Source: Curvularia sp. ZM96 (lineage: Eukaryota > Ascomycota > Dothideomycetes > Pleosporales > Pleosporaceae). From it: a stretch of DNA of 64,000 bases. The notes under the pieces were generated by a model. It was not told where the DNA came from. It ran no database searches and saw only the letters and a program-made list of their open reading frames with translations. The DNA lies in NCBI GenBank assembly GCA_022457065.1, contig JAJGBQ010000007.1, positions 620,001 through 684,000 of the forward strand, in the 5' to 3' direction. The position numbers and the translations under genes are program-made. Shown piece by piece: positions 1 through 12,478 of this stretch (positions are counted from its first letter, which is position 1; every line of letters begins with the position of its first letter).

Positions 1-500
1 AACTATCCTGGTGATTTGGGCTACAAATTAGGCGATGTTAATAGGGTGGTTTGTCTGACTACCTCAGTACACTAACAGGCAGCGTAAACGCAACAATTCC
101 CACGGTACACTTCTGTTGGAGGGCGGAAATGGCTACTCAAAATGAGCCGAGTGCCCCGCGGCTTTCGGTGGCCGCCCCCACCGCAAGCCAAACCAGGGTA
201 TTGTTACCCCTATCGAGACGAAGTTCGGTGAGCCTGTAGCCAATCGGGGGGTCGGAGTTTGTCGTCTCTCCATCCCTTCCCGACTCGCAGGCTAAAGCCG
301 CTACGACGAATCCGCGGTGAGCGGAACATTCTTGTCCACCGTATCTTTTCTCCAGCACGCCTCGGTCTCTGCCACCACTTTTCTGTGCCCGCATATCCCG
401 CCCGCATCTCGTGCCGCAGTAGGCTTTAGAAACCTCCAACTCTACCCACCGCATTCGCTTCTCGTCCACGCTCACGCATTCTCACTCCTCTTCTTCAAAA
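1..500. other. Upstream region of the cytochrome b5 gene
   Basis: No gene is visible here. The last ~150 bases before the ATG at 501 are rich in C and T, which is usual for fungal 5' leaders. Short ORFs exist on both strands but have no protein-like character. Confidence 0.5.
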
Positions 501-1332
501 ATGGCCGACAAGGAATTCACCTACTCCGACGTCTCGGAACACAACACCAAGAAGGACCTGTACATTGTTGTACACGACAAGGTCTACGATGCCTCAAGCT
601 TCGTAGACGAGCACCCGTACGTCACTTTCCTGGATGTGTTCGCATAACGTGCTCGTGGCTTCCAGGTGGTCGTTATCGCAGGACCCCACCTTGAACCGCG
701 GCGGTGGCATAAGACTATAGACTCGACAATTTACTGACATCCAATCTACAGAGGTGGTGAAGAAGTCTTGCTCGACGTCGGTGGCCAGGACTCGACAGAA
801 GCATTCGAGGATGTCGGCCACTCGGACGAAGCCCGGGAGATTCTCGAGGGACTGCTTGTTGGAAAGCTAAAGCGCCAGGTATGATTTTTTCCCTTCTTCC
901 AATTCACTCCCTCTCCCTCCAACTCTCCAATCCATTCGAGCGCTGCGCCTGCAAGCGCACACTTTCCGCCGAACAAGAGGCTAGCTGTACATTTGCTCGG
1001 TTTCCTGGAAACCTGTCCTCTGCCTTGCCGCGGGAAAGCCCCGCCTATCGGACATATGTCGGAACAGTTCCGAATCAGCACCACCATCCGGGACATCCTT
1101 ACGGCAACTTACTACAAGAGGGGCGAGAGAAAAAAAATACCAGACATTTCGGCTAACAGATGCATGATGACAGGAGGGTGACCCAAAGCCCAAGTCTTAC
1201 GCAGCGCCCGGCTCCACCGCTACTACCACCGACGGTGCTTCGACTGGCGTCGGCCTGTACGCTATTATTCTGCTCGGAGGCGCTCTTGCGTTCGCTGCGT
1301 ACACTTTCATGAACAAGCAGTCATCTGAATAA
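501..1332 (+). CDS. Cytochrome b5, tail-anchored
   Basis: Exons 501-616, 752-878 and 1174-1332 give 133 residues. Cytochrome b5 is a small haem protein of the ER membrane that passes electrons to lipid desaturases, sterol enzymes and P450s. The haem-binding fold is seen in the N-terminal ~80 residues: an HPGG motif whose codons span intron 1 supplies the first haem ligand (His38), and His62 in DVGHSDEA is the second. A polar linker then leads to one hydrophobic helix (about residues 107-125, YAIILLGGALAFAAY) and a short polar tail, typical of a C-terminally anchored ER protein. Splice phases agree at both introns. The length is normal for the family. It converges with ENP2. Paralogues are common in fungi, so I give no symbol. 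Confidence 0.95.
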
Positions 1333-1865
1333 GATGCTACATGCAGACGAGAAACAGCACATGCGGAGATAATCTGCAGCACTATACCAGGATGTGCAAT
1401 GTGCCAGTGGAAGAGAGATGCAAAAAAACAAAGATGCGGTGCAGGCGACGCACCACGTTAGACGGGGATAGATGAGGGGTTCCCCGGCTTGACTGCGATG
1501 TTTGGTAAACGAACGTTGCAGGAGCTGGTGTAAGAGAAGAGCGTGGGTTTTTTTTCTCTACCTTGAACACATGGGTCGTTAGTCTGAGAGGAAAGATTTT
1601 AGACTAAGTAAAGGACAAACATTTATTCACTTTTGGAACATGCCTCTTTTTTCAGTTTTGCTGGTGAATACATTGGATTGATTGAACGAATTGTGAGACT
1701 TTTGAACGTGCTTTTGCACAACTTATGCCTCGGTCTTTTGCAGATTCGAGCCCAGAAGCACATATGAAGTTTATCTGTAGAAAAGGGTATCTCATTCTTC
1801 TTCTTCTGCTTCTTGATCTTCGCCAAGCAAATCTTGGTCGTCTATAACCTAAACACACAAAACTT
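1333..1865. other. Convergent intergenic region
   Basis: This holds the 3' ends of cytochrome b5 (+) and ENP2 (-). It is fairly AT-rich with T-runs near 1550 and 1600-1650. A minus-strand acidic frame near 1800-1850 could look like a protein tail, but I could not splice it to ENP2 convincingly. Confidence 0.5.
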
Positions 1866-4110
1866 TTACATATTCCTAAACACATTACCGCTAGCATTCC
1901 TCCTCTGGCCGTCTCTCCTGCGATCATGACGCTGCTGCTGCTCATCATCACTGTGACCATTACCCTGCCGCTTCTTCTGCTTGCGCTCAGGCGCGAACGT
2001 GATTTCGCGCTCGCCAACAACAGTCGTTGTGCCAGACGATGACGACGGCTTCTTCGACTCCTTGAGTTTCGAGACACGAGAGCCAAATGTCTTGTCTTTT
2101 GCGGATGATGAGGATCGCTGGTTATTGTGTGAGGATGATGACACGACCATTTCCGGGCCGCGCTGCGAGCGATGACCCGCTTTTCTGTACGAGCTGGATG
2201 AGATGCGGGATGTGTCTGCTTTGTTCTGTTGCTGTGACTTTCTCGGGGCGCGAACTTGGTCTGCATCCGAGTCGTCGCCGCTAGAGTCCTCGTCTGAAGA
2301 ACCCTTTCTGGATTCCAGTTCCTCTTGCTCAGCAGCAGTGAGGCCCTTGGGGATCTTGGTACTGGGGTTGAGCTGCTGGAACTCGCGCGTCTGTTCGTCG
2401 ATTTCGAACTCAGGGTCTTCAAACAGTTTGGCGAAACGCGGGTCGTTGAGGACGCCGGCAGCGGGTTTGACGGCGTCGTCTTGGGCAGCGGGCGCGGCCT
2501 GTACCATGTCGTCGTCGCCGCCGTTCTTGAGCACACGCTTGGCGCGTCTGCGTTCCTGCTCTTCCTGCTTCTCCAGCATCCGCTCTGCGAGCTTGCGGTT
2601 GACCTTGACGGCCACCTTCTTGCTGCCGCGGATTCTGCTCTCGCGCTCCTTGTTGATCTTCTCGGCAATGCTCTTGGCACGCTGTTCTTGCCAGAGGTCT
2701 GGGTTGGAGATGAGTCGTGCTTCTTCGTACAGCTTCTGGGCGACGAAGAAACCGTGCATGTACGGGCGGAGGAGACTGGTGGTTCCGACGAGGTGGTCGA
2801 GCGACAGCTGCTTCAACTGGTCCATGGTCAAGAACTTGAAATTGTCGTAGACGTCGCCCACTGCGCCCTTGCCGAAAGCGTTGGGGTCGTTGGGATCTTC
2901 GGCCATTTCTTCTACAATATTGTCGAGGAAGTGACACCATCTCGGTGCTGGGCCCAGCTGAGGAACAAAGAAGGAGTGTTGCTGTCTTCCCTCGTTTGCG
3001 GTCAGCAGCATGCCCGTCTTGGGCACCCACTCGACGTGGTTCAAGTCCACTGATGGCTGGACAGAAGTCCATGGCGTACCGTCCTTGGCATCCCAAATCT
3101 TGATGACCCGCTTGTCCGCGGTGAGTATCTTTGGCTCGGGTGTCTGGGCGCCGTCCAGGTAGATGATGTTCTTTATGGCAAAGCCGTATCCTTGGTCCTT
3201 TCTAAGCAGCGGCTTGGGAGATCGCAGATCGTAGAGATGTGTGATGCCGTTCGAGTCTCCGACAGCCATTTCCAGGCCATTTGGCGAAAAGGCGAGGGCA
3301 GTCGTCTCGGACCGGCCCTCAAAAGAATCTTTGGGCGAGGATAGTATGCCCACTCGGGTCCGTGTGCGTGAATCAAAGTACTCGACTGTGCCTAGCGAAG
3401 TGCCCAGCGCAAGTAGGCCGTGTGTTTGCTCTGCAATAGCGCCCGTGTTGACCGCACCAGCATCAATGCCGCCCTGCAGCCCCCCTCCGATCATGTCGTC
3501 GTTTCCACCCACGTCGACCTCGTAACTGCGCATAAAACGGCCGACCTCGAGGTTCAGTCGGAAGCATTCGCCCATGCCCTCAGCATTGACACCGACCGAG
3601 GGTACCAGGCACTCTGCCGAGCGGCGATCGTATATGAGGTCGCGGCCATAGCGAGGTATGCGACTGGCGTAGTGGAGACCTCCGCCGGTGTGGAACTCAA
3701 TGCATCGATCTTGCTGGAGGTGAACGCTCTTGGTCGCATCGGATGAGAGAAGGTGAAAAGTTTGGTTCTAGAAGAATATCAGCATGCGAACAAGCCTAAA
3801 GCTCAGCGTGCGGGGTGCGTACAAGTGTGTTGGTATGGCGGGCAAAGGACAGAGACAGATGGGGAAGATAGTGGACATGGATCTGAGGCTTGTACGTTCC
3901 CGTGCTCATGACCCAGTCGCCATCCTCGCTGACGCGCACACATTGGCTGGCCTCCTCAAACTCAAAGTCCTGTAGCAGATCGACGCGATTGGCAAATTCG
4001 GGGTCGTTCTTCAGACTGCGCTTGCGCTTGCGAATCAGCCATTCCGGGAGGGGACGGGCCTCGCTGCCGCTGATGGTGTAGACAGGCACATTGCCAGTGG
4101 AGATCTTCAT
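1866..4110 (-). CDS. ENP2: Nucleolar protein ENP2/NOL10, small-subunit processome factor
   Basis: Two exons, 4110-3823 and 3767-1866, give 729 residues; the 55-nt intron is in phase 0. ENP2/NOL10 is a nucleolar WD40 protein of the 90S pre-ribosome, needed to make 40S subunits. The N-terminus (VPVYTISGS, then LPEWLIRKRKRSLKND and TGTYKPQIHV) matches the family start. The middle carries WD-repeat-type blades (IYDLRSP, IKIWDAKDGTPW), followed by the conserved PSLGP-like segment PQLGPAPRWCHFLDNI and AYMHGFF-like PYMHGFFVAQ. A long charged coiled-coil region and a Ser/Asp-rich tail end in GNVFRNM, matching the family's N-x-F-R-x-M end. The first exon is needed: the downstream ORF alone starts mid-protein. 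It is head-to-head with MED13. Confidence 0.95.
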
Positions 4111-4788
4111 GGCGGGCGTGGGTTGAGGAGCGAGGGCGGCGGCGCCTTGGGAGAAAGATGGAGTCGCAGCAGAGACCAAGGCTGTGAAGAAGCTGGACAG
4201 CAAAAAAGAGCGGGTCCAGCTTGGGGCGACCAGGGCGGCGGGCTGAGCTAAGATGGGATGACCCGCAGCGAACGACAGAGGCCAGGGCTTCGCGCTCCCA
4301 TGCTCTGCCTGCCACCAGCTCGCTCCCAGGGCAACGCGCCGCTTGCCGAGCCGCCTTTGCCCATCACCAACTGCTCCATCCCACCCCAGCACAGCTGGCC
4401 CGCATCGCTGCTCTGCGCGTCGACTCAAGCCCTCTCTGCAGCCAGCACCGCCGTCGCCGGATCCCGCGCCGCCAGGCCCTCGTCCTCGCCGGGCTGTCCC
4501 AGCTGCTGCTGCACATCCATCGCCGTCGGGGCCGGACAGCAGCGGCCGCCATGCTCCATCAACGACACCTACAACAAACACCTCGTCCAGACCATGCCCG
4601 CTCGGTAGCCCATTCCGTCCCGTCTTCCCCGTACACGTCTTCCCCATTGTTGTAATCGTTGCAGTCGCGCGCGACGCGTCGAGCGGCCCGCAGCGCAGTT
4701 GATGGAAAAGGTGTACAGCGCCGTCCTCGGAGTGAACATACGTCGCGAATACCACCTGAATGTTCCGTAGAGGGCAGCCGTCTCTCTA
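4111..4788. promoter_or_regulatory. Divergent promoter region between ENP2 and MED13
   Basis: 678 bp separate the two start codons. The DNA is GC-rich with long C-rich stretches around 4340-4560. Open frames cross it only because stops are rare in GC-rich DNA; none looks like protein. No clear TATA box is visible. Confidence 0.5.
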
Positions 4789-7700
4789 ATGGAATTTCTC
4801 AAGACCTGTACTACCAATGCGCAAGCTATAGGAGACTTCGAAGCCATTGCATACCAAGCCATCTCCGTCTCGCCCATCACCACCACACCTCCATCCTCCA
4901 AGCCATCCCAGTCCTCGAGCCCCGCCGAAGACATACGTGCGGTCGAGGCCGAATTGCGCCATGGGCTCCACCTGGTTGCGCACGACGGCTCCCGCCCGTG
5001 GTTGTGGCTGTTCAAGCCCACCCCAGTCGACAAGATAAGCCAGACTACCATCGAGCTCCCGCAAATCGACAGCTATCGCTTGCAGCGTGCGTCACCGCTC
5101 TCCCTCGTCCATGTCACACTGCCCGACTAACACATTCCAGGCGAACACACGGGAGCTATCAAGGCTATCGATCTGGTCCGCCCGCCCATGCGCCCGGGCA
5201 CTCCGCATACTCCGGCTCCCTCGAACCATCTCCCGTCTGCAACTGCACCCCAAAGAGGTCAGCAGGCTGGCAGCAATCCGAGGCCCGCGCAGGGAAACAC
5301 GCAGCAGCAAGCGTCTAGTGATCCACCCCCACCTCCCGACTGCTTCACCTTGTACGAACTCTTTACATCGTCTGTCATTGCTTTGATCTCGTTCCATGTC
5401 GTCAAAGACCGACAAGCAGTTGCTTTGAACTATCGCACTTTTGCGTCCAAGGCTGCGAAACAGACGCCTGGTGCCCAGTCTGAGGTCGACTCCCAACCAG
5501 AGCTCTATGGCCTCACCAGCGTAAACGTTCATTGGACGAGCTCGGGAACACTCCTGCTGTCGACCTTTGCTGACCGAAGAAACGTCATCCGTTGCCTAAG
5601 CAGCGTCTCGACGCAATCTGAAGAGAGACGGCTCATTGGCACATGTATTCGAGTAGCTCCCAGCGGTTTACTGGCCACCATTACCAGTTTCGAAGACCCT
5701 TTGGATGCCATCACCGAGGAAATTACCGTGCGCCACAGAAAACGTACAAAGTTGACATCTCTAGAGCAAAGCATTGAAAAATGGAAGTCTAGCGTCAAGC
5801 GGTGGCTGGGCTGGAAAGGCTATTCCTTGCCTGACTTGGACCAGAGAACGTCGTGGGTCAGAATTCGCACCACGCTGGCATCGAGCCCCAATCTCTCAAG
5901 CCCGGCTTCTGTAAGCCTAGAAAAGGATATTCTGTGGCCACGAGCACTCTGCTTTTTCCACGTCGTAGACGAACTGGACGCAGCCACTGCAGGAAGCAAT
6001 GCCATTGCTGCACCTGGCAACTCCAACGTACTAGCATGGTTCGAGACACCAGAATCCATGGGCTTCAAAGACCCGTTCGACACTGCTCAGGAGTGGTTTT
6101 TGGGAAAGCCGGATCGCGATAAGATCCTCGAGGCGCGAAGAAAAGCAAAAAAAGCTGAAGAAGATGCTGCCCGTCGAAAAGAGGAACACCCCGGCCTGCA
6201 TCCATCTTCACCACTCAACGCTCGTGGTGGTGCTTACGGTGACCTGCAGGCAGTGAGTGGTGTGTATCCCACACCCCCAGATGGGGTTGCTCCTGGCACC
6301 AGCATCTCCTACAGCGACACGCCTCATGTATCTGGCGCACCTTCGAACGTCATCTTGGCCCCTGGAGGAACCAATCCTGCAATCAACATTTCTGCTCCGC
6401 CGGATAGCATTAAGACCGAAGATCATCAAATGACTTCTACATCTCCAGCTGGCCCTCCTGCGCCTGACAACTTTGTTACATCTACCGGCAATGATGACCT
6501 TTTCGAGGACATGGAGGAGGACGGCTACGGCGGTGAACGTATCGAGGAAACAGATTTCGACTTTTTCGATGGTCCAGACAATGATGTTGACATGCTAGAC
6601 GCCCCTGCTCTACCCGACCACAATGCACCGCCTACTCATGCTACGCAGGACCTGGACTCAAAACCTGCTGCCGAAACCCACGCCCAACATGAAATGTCGG
6701 ACCCTTTCGCAGCCCTCGAGAACGCACTTGCCACGGCTTCCGAACCTACGATAGATCAAGACCATGTCAAAGGTAAAGAACCTGCGCACAGGAAATCGCC
6801 CGATGTTGAGGCACCTGAAACTTCTGCGAACAAGTCATCGCCGACGCGCAGGAAGGTGTCGTTCTCCAAAGCACCTACGCCACCTCTTAGTCCTAGTAAA
6901 ATCCTCAAAGCGCTCGAACCATCTCCCCCTCGCAAAAAGGCATCACGTACTCGATCAGAGGGGCATCTCGACAGCTATCAGGATGCTCATTTCAACCCAA
7001 TTACATTCAATCGCAAAATGAGCCTCTCTGATGCAAAGTATCAGGACGGCCGGTTTAGTGCCCATAATTCTACGGCTCAGGTCAACCAGAAGGAGTCGGC
7101 CCACAGTCCTAGCCTAGGTACTACCGCTACGCCATCGAAAAGCCTGAGAGAATTCCCTCTGTTGTCCAAGCTTCGCTTAGCCGCAGGGATTGCATCTGCA
7201 AACCGAATACCCGAGATAGCGTCTCTGGCTCGTGCCGCCAGTGACGATTCGGATTCTTACAGCGAGGCATCCGATGCGTCCGACGTTGAATCTGGAGACG
7301 AAGAGGTGGAGGCAGTACCTGCAGCCATCATGGGCACCCTCACTATGCCTGTCAAAAGGAAGTTGCAGAGTGAGGGCAATGCAACTCCACTATCCGTGAC
7401 TTCGTTTGCTGATTCACTAGGAGGCGACTGGCTAGAGTTGTACGGCTTGCACCTAGACGAAACATATCTCAGCAGTTTCGAGCCAAGTTTATGGGATTGG
7501 CCTTTGATCAATGTTCCCTCTCCAGCCGAACGGCCTGTGGCTGGAGCACGATACAGTTTGCCTGCGTTGCTACCCAGTCCTGCGCAGATGCCCGACACCC
7601 CTACTTCTCAGCCTGATCCTACGTACGAGGCACCAGACGAGAAGCCTCTGAGTGGAAAAGACAGCATCTCCATCACACAGATCGTAACTGACCAGCTTGT

Positions 7701-9852
7701 TTCTACGACACTCGACATGCTCGGTGAGGATCCGCCAAACAAAGGCGAATTTGACAAGGACGTTGTTGTGGAAACACCTTGGCAAACCGCCATCAAGACC
7801 ATCTTCCCAGCGGCTGCAGATTGTGATCTGCCTACATTGGTTGGAGTCAACGAGGTGTTCCAGGATTATGCTGCTCTAGCCAAAGTACAACAGAGACCTC
7901 CTGCACGAAAAAATGACGGCCCAGCAGTCACAAGTAGTCATATGTATCAGATCCAGGCGCCGTTTTTGAGAGTGCGCCGTGCAGAAACACACTGGGATTT
8001 ACTGCCACCTGCGGTAGCGTTCTGGGAACCTCTGGGATTGTCACCTATCAGTCAGCCAAAGAACATTGTCACGTTTTGTGTATATCCACACAGTGATGCT
8101 ATCAGGCCGTGTTTGGAGAACTTTCTCCTCAACCTTCAGCTCGCCTACGACGGCTGTAAACTCGGCAACCACAGCCGTGTCGAGACAGTGGCGGAGTTCG
8201 AAGGCGGTCTTGTACCCGTCCGGGCAACGTCGTCCATCACACCGCGAGAGACATTCAGGCTGCTCAAAGAAACATGCATCCAGCTTGGTAAACTTCTCGC
8301 TCTTCAGCACGGCAAGATACGAGAGCAGCAAGATTCCAAGATCGATGCCTTTGTTATCTATATGGTGGATCCTTTTGGTGGATCACCAGCAGTTTGGGAG
8401 TTGTGTTCCGCATTTTGGGCGCTCTTCCAAGCGTACACTCAAGGCCACCCAGGGCGTTCAGATCAGGCGCAGAAGCCAGATGTCGTGTTGCAGATCATCC
8501 CCATCAAGTACGTAGCTTCGTTCGACGCGCCCGTTATCCTCGACCCATCTACCTACTTGAGTCTTGCACGAGAGGTGTATGATCGATGCCCTCCGAGCGC
8601 ACCCAGTGGCGACAAGACGTCTCTCAGCATATACAAAGCGCCTGCTTTCCATCTGGAAGAGACACTACCACGTAATATCCCCTTCAAGCTCATATCTGAG
8701 CCAGCTCAAGATTTACTGCGGGAAAATACGTACATGCATCTCGGCTATGCCATTAGTCTTGATGGCTTGTGGGTCACTGCCGCATGGACCGACAGCTGTG
8801 GCAAGTCTCAAGCAGTCGTCTCGTATTATCTGGGGACAAGAATGTTTAGAGAGATTGCAAAGGAAATCTGGCAAACGACGATCGAAATACTACAATCTCG
8901 AAGAGTCAACTGGCGTGTCTGCATCGCCAAGGCTGGTGTGCTTGAGAGAGAAGAGCTCGAGACATGGGTCTTTCTCATCTCGTGTCCTACGCAGATCAAC
9001 GTGTTTGTGACGTTGCTCACCGCAGTTGATGCAGATCCCCCGTATCAATTCACACCGACGATGCCCACTCCAAGCACAGCAACTGGTGCCGGAGCAACCA
9101 GTCCAGGCTCAACACCCCAAGCCGGTGTGTCGCCCTCGGATCCAGGGCCAGGCCTTACTCCCGCCGCAACTCCTGCCGCTGATCCAACCGCTGCCGATCC
9201 AGCTGCCGATCCCGAAGCACGTCTTGTGGACATAACGGATGATACTTGGGGCATAATCCTCGCTCACCGTTTGCACAATACTCATTCTACAACTCAGTTC
9301 AGCCCAGCACTTATTTCCGGCCTACTCGTGAAGCGTGGTGAAACGCTCCAAACATCAAACAGCATTGCACATCCCATCCCGGACCCAGAACAAGGACCTA
9401 TAGTTGTAGCTGTGAACTTCTTGTGGATAGGCGCCGTAGGCTCATCTCGCAATGCAGCTACCAACCTGCCCTTTCCGCCTACCACATCATCTTCTACCAC
9501 GACATCATCCTCGTCATCGACTCAGCCCTCCGACCTACCCAGCCCCGGGGGCTCCAACCTTCCAAACCCATATCCTAGTAACCCCGGTACACCGCAGAGT
9601 CCTGGGCCGGGCCAGGAGGGCCAGAGAAGCACAACGAGTCTTATGTGGACGCCTACACCACAGACAAGAACGACGGCGGAGGGTCTGTTGAAAGAGGTGC
9701 TGGGGCAGTTTAGAGCACTGGGACTGTTGGCTAAGTTGAGGGGTATGAGGGGTACGAGGAATGGAGCCGTGCCTTGGCATGTTGCTGCTGCGAAGAGGGG
9801 AGTTGAGGGTTTGAGTAGGATTAGTAGTGCGACTGGTGGTACGACGGTGTAA
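4789..9852 (+). CDS. MED13: Mediator complex subunit 13
   Basis: Exons 4789-5086 and 5141-9852 give 1669 residues. MED13 (yeast SSN2/SRB9) links the CDK8 kinase module to core Mediator and regulates RNA polymerase II transcription. The start MEFLKTCTTNAQAIGDFEAI is the conserved N-terminal signature, and the Med13_N domain continues to about residue 420. Residues ~430-850 are disordered and acidic, with many SP/TP sites. The C-terminal half (~1030-1600) holds the MID/Med13_C region, including FVIYMVDPF and WVTAAWTDSCG, then a Pro/Ser/Thr-rich insert and the conserved closing segment. The length is typical for filamentous fungi. The small DPTAADPAADPEA run near residue 1470 is low-complexity expansion. 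Phase at the single 54-nt intron agrees. Confidence 0.95.
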
Positions 9853-10111
9853 CGAAAGAGCGTGGCAAAGTGACTTGTATTTTTGTTTTGTCTTTTTAAG
9901 GCGTTATGTGGTAGGAATCGGCAAGGAATGCAAGGGATATACCAGTGTTATTTCTATTTTCCGTGTTAGGGGTCTGTCTATATATCTCTCTCAGTCGCTC
10001 AAGCTCAGGTTTGAAATACTCAATGATATCTCATTAATCAATAAATACGCGGTCAGTCAAACAAACAATCGTGGTGAAATGGAATATAGAATGCGTCTTG
10101 ATGGATCTTTT

Positions 10112-10600
10112 TTAGCCTTCAATCCCCAAATGATCAACCCGCTTCTTCGCGCCCTTGACTTCGCGCTGTGATGCATCTGCTTTTGCGAAGGCGCGACCCT
10201 GGCCTTGTGCTATAGCTTTTGCGGCGCCTGCGGGTTAAGTTAGTCCTCACTATCTGCAGAGCACAGTGTTCTCTCTATACATGAGGGGCGACTGGGAAAA
10301 ACTTACCCTGATCCAACCTCTCCTCATCAGTGACAACATCCCCGTTCGCGCTCTGGCGCGTAGTCTTCTTCGACTTTGAGCTGAATGCGCCCGAGAGAGC
10401 GGCGAAGAGGTTGAGGTTTAGACCAGCCTTTTGGTCGGGTTAGTGTTTTTGCTAGGAAAAAGGGGAGTCCAGCAGGTAAAGAAGATGGAGAGTGTACTGA
10501 CAGATGCGCTTGCACTGGCACTTTGCTCGTGGATCTGGTCTGCGGCAGCATGCTGCTGGACTTGCTGCTGGTTGTTCTGCTTGGCTACGGCTTGTGTCAT
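10112..10600 (-). CDS. Small hydrophilic fungal protein of unknown function
   Basis: Exons 10600-10502, 10427-10307 and 10227-10112 give 111 residues with matching phases (0 and 1) at two introns of 74 and 79 nt. I do not recognise the family. The start is Gln-rich (QNNQQQVQQHAAADQ), followed by a Ser/Ala run, a short possible helix (LNLNLFAALSGAF), a basic KSKKTTRQ patch, and a charged C-terminal half ending KKRVDHLGIEG. There is no signal peptide or membrane segment. The three-exon structure with good borders argues for a real gene although each exon is short. It converges with MED13 (259 bp between stops). Confidence 0.75.
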
Positions 10601-10903
10601 GTTTTACACCGGGATTTCGATAGACTTGGAGTAGGGAGTCGATACGACTAGTTTTTTAATATGTAGATTAATGGTTAGTGTATGTCACGTACTCTGTCTA
10701 GCTTTGGACATGCTATCTTGCTGGGCGAGGATAAGATGCCTGGTAGCATGACGTCATTCATCCCAAGGGCGTACCAGCAGGTTTTCATGCATGAACGCGT
10801 AAAGGGTCTGGGGTTAGCGACAAGGATCGGCGGGCTGAGAGCCTCATTTACCAATGACAGAGATAGGTACACAGTACATGGCTGTTGGATTGATTAGATT
10901 AGA
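10601..10903. other. Intergenic region
   Basis: This lies between the start of the small protein and the stop of SWF1, and probably holds the promoter of the former and the 3' end of the latter. No gene is visible. Confidence 0.5.
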
Positions 10904-12239
10904 CTAGTTTACTAGAACCTCTACTATGTTATCCCAAAACCCTAGATCGTATACATTTTCGACTGCAGCTAGGTTCCACACGCGCTCAAAGCTGTCTTCT
11001 TTAGCTACGGATTGAATGCGGCTGGGGAGGGATTTTGGTGGTTGTCCGGATTGGGTTCGAATGAGGATGTGTCTACTCTCCAGGGGCCAGGTGGTGGGCG
11101 GCTCCTCATCTTCTGATGGGCTTCCGGGGAAAGTTGAAGTGGGCGAGGGTAGTGAAGATGGGTGCACTGAACCACCTTGCTGCATAGTTTCTTCGCGTCT
11201 TTGACCAAGAAAGACAACGCCTTCGGCCATGTCGTCACGCCAATCTGCCCATTTTGAGCTCTCGTTCGTCGTCATACCAGCCCAGATGAGGTACACGTGA
11301 TATGTAAGTAAGCCCAGAGGAAGCTCCCAGGTCAAAAGTGCGAGTAAACCGACTCCAGACCCGCGAATGCCGCCCACGTCCAGGTATAGGCTCGTATACA
11401 TGAGGAAGTAATGCATCTTCCGGTCAAAGTACCCTCCCCAGCTCTTGGAGTTAACACCCATTTTGGGCTTGTATCTGTAAAAGCTCTCGTACTTAGAGTA
11501 CTGCTTGAGAACCATAGGAGAGAGGGCATAGTAGGCTAGGTACGCCCCGTAGGCGAGAAGGATGCTTGTGGACAATAGAAGAGCCAAGAACCATTTATAG
11601 TTACCCCGGCCCAAGCAGTTGTTCACCCATATGCAATGATGATCCATTCTAGCGACGCAGGTTTTGCATATACTGCAATGCTTGCTCCGCGCAGGTTTCA
11701 AAAACTTGCATGTCCGACACGCAGTTCCAGGGTAGTATAGCACCCTGTCATATGGATAATAGCGCATCTGTTCGGCATGATTGGCTGCATCAATATAGGT
11801 TTGGTTGTTTCTCTTTGCGCTCAGATACAGAAAGATGTACGGTTGTGGCAGCAGGATAAAGGCCAGGAGCTTGTGGTGCAGCCGAAGGAGATGCCATACA
11901 GCAGGCAGAAACATGACTGCGCATACTGTCACAAGACCGAGAAAGAAGATAACAACGAGCGGATGCTTGTCATTCATCAGGTAATGGCCCAGACGGGAAC
12001 CACCGTTGGTGATGCGGCCATTGGTAAGAGCAAGGTCGAGCCTTCGAAATGTCGAGGGGATGTGAATGAGGAAGAGGCGGTTGAGGAAGCCGATGGGCGT
12101 ATTCCTAGTTTTGTTAGAATGCGCGAGTTGGCCGAAGAGATATTAATTACCTGAATGCTGGCAGGCGTCCGAAGAAGGCTATAAACGTCACAAGGGATAC
12201 TGTGACGGTGAAAATGATTATGGTGCGAGCGACAGTCAT
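10904..12239 (-). CDS. SWF1: DHHC palmitoyltransferase SWF1
   Basis: Exons 12239-12151 and 12104-10904 (46-nt intron) give 429 residues. SWF1-type enzymes sit in the ER membrane and attach palmitate to cysteines next to membrane spans, for example in SNAREs. The DHHC cysteine-rich domain is complete: CRTCKFLKPARSKHC, then CKTCVARMDHHCIWVNNC, then LGRGNYKWF. The catalytic cysteine is in DHHC. The GRGNYKWF form and the position of the domain favour SWF1 over the PFA subfamilies. Hydrophobic helices lie at the N-terminus (residues ~3-24), two before the DHHC domain and two after it. The C-terminal ~110 residues are polar. The start lies 239 bp from the divergent RAP1 start. Confidence 0.93.
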
Positions 12240-12478
12240 GGTGAGCAAAGGCTGAAATGCGACCGACGGCGCATAGCGGAACAAAGGCAGAAAAAGAGAA
12301 AAAGAGTCCCCAAATCACTATCGTACCATAGCGCTGGTGTGGTGTGGTTTGACAGTACGTGGATCCTCGCTGGGCGATGAGGCAATTGCCCCGCGTGAAT
12401 CTTCCGTGGCATGTGAGCACGCGTCGCACCCCAGAACGCGTCACTCCACCACCGCCCAGCGAGACAGCACACTCAACC
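12240..12478. promoter_or_regulatory. Short divergent promoter of SWF1 and RAP1
   Basis: Only 238 bases separate the two ATGs, so the two genes very likely share control sequences. An in-frame ATG at 12359 would extend RAP1, but the extension lacks family-like sequence and would use up half of this promoter. Confidence 0.6.

Noticed and set aside
1800..1860. Acidic minus-strand frame as an ENP2 C-terminal extension
   Set aside because: It needs an intron of about 20-40 nt and would replace the conserved N-x-F-R-x-M ending.
1652..2680. 342-codon Arg/Ser-rich frame
   Set aside because: Shadow of ENP2 in another frame.
3796..4755. Long minus-strand frame upstream of the ENP2 ATG
   Set aside because: Only its last part (from the ATG at 4110) is ENP2; the rest is GC-rich promoter DNA with few stops.
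12359..12478. In-frame N-terminal extension of RAP1
   Set aside because: It would leave about 120 bp for two promoters and adds no recognisable sequence before BRCT.
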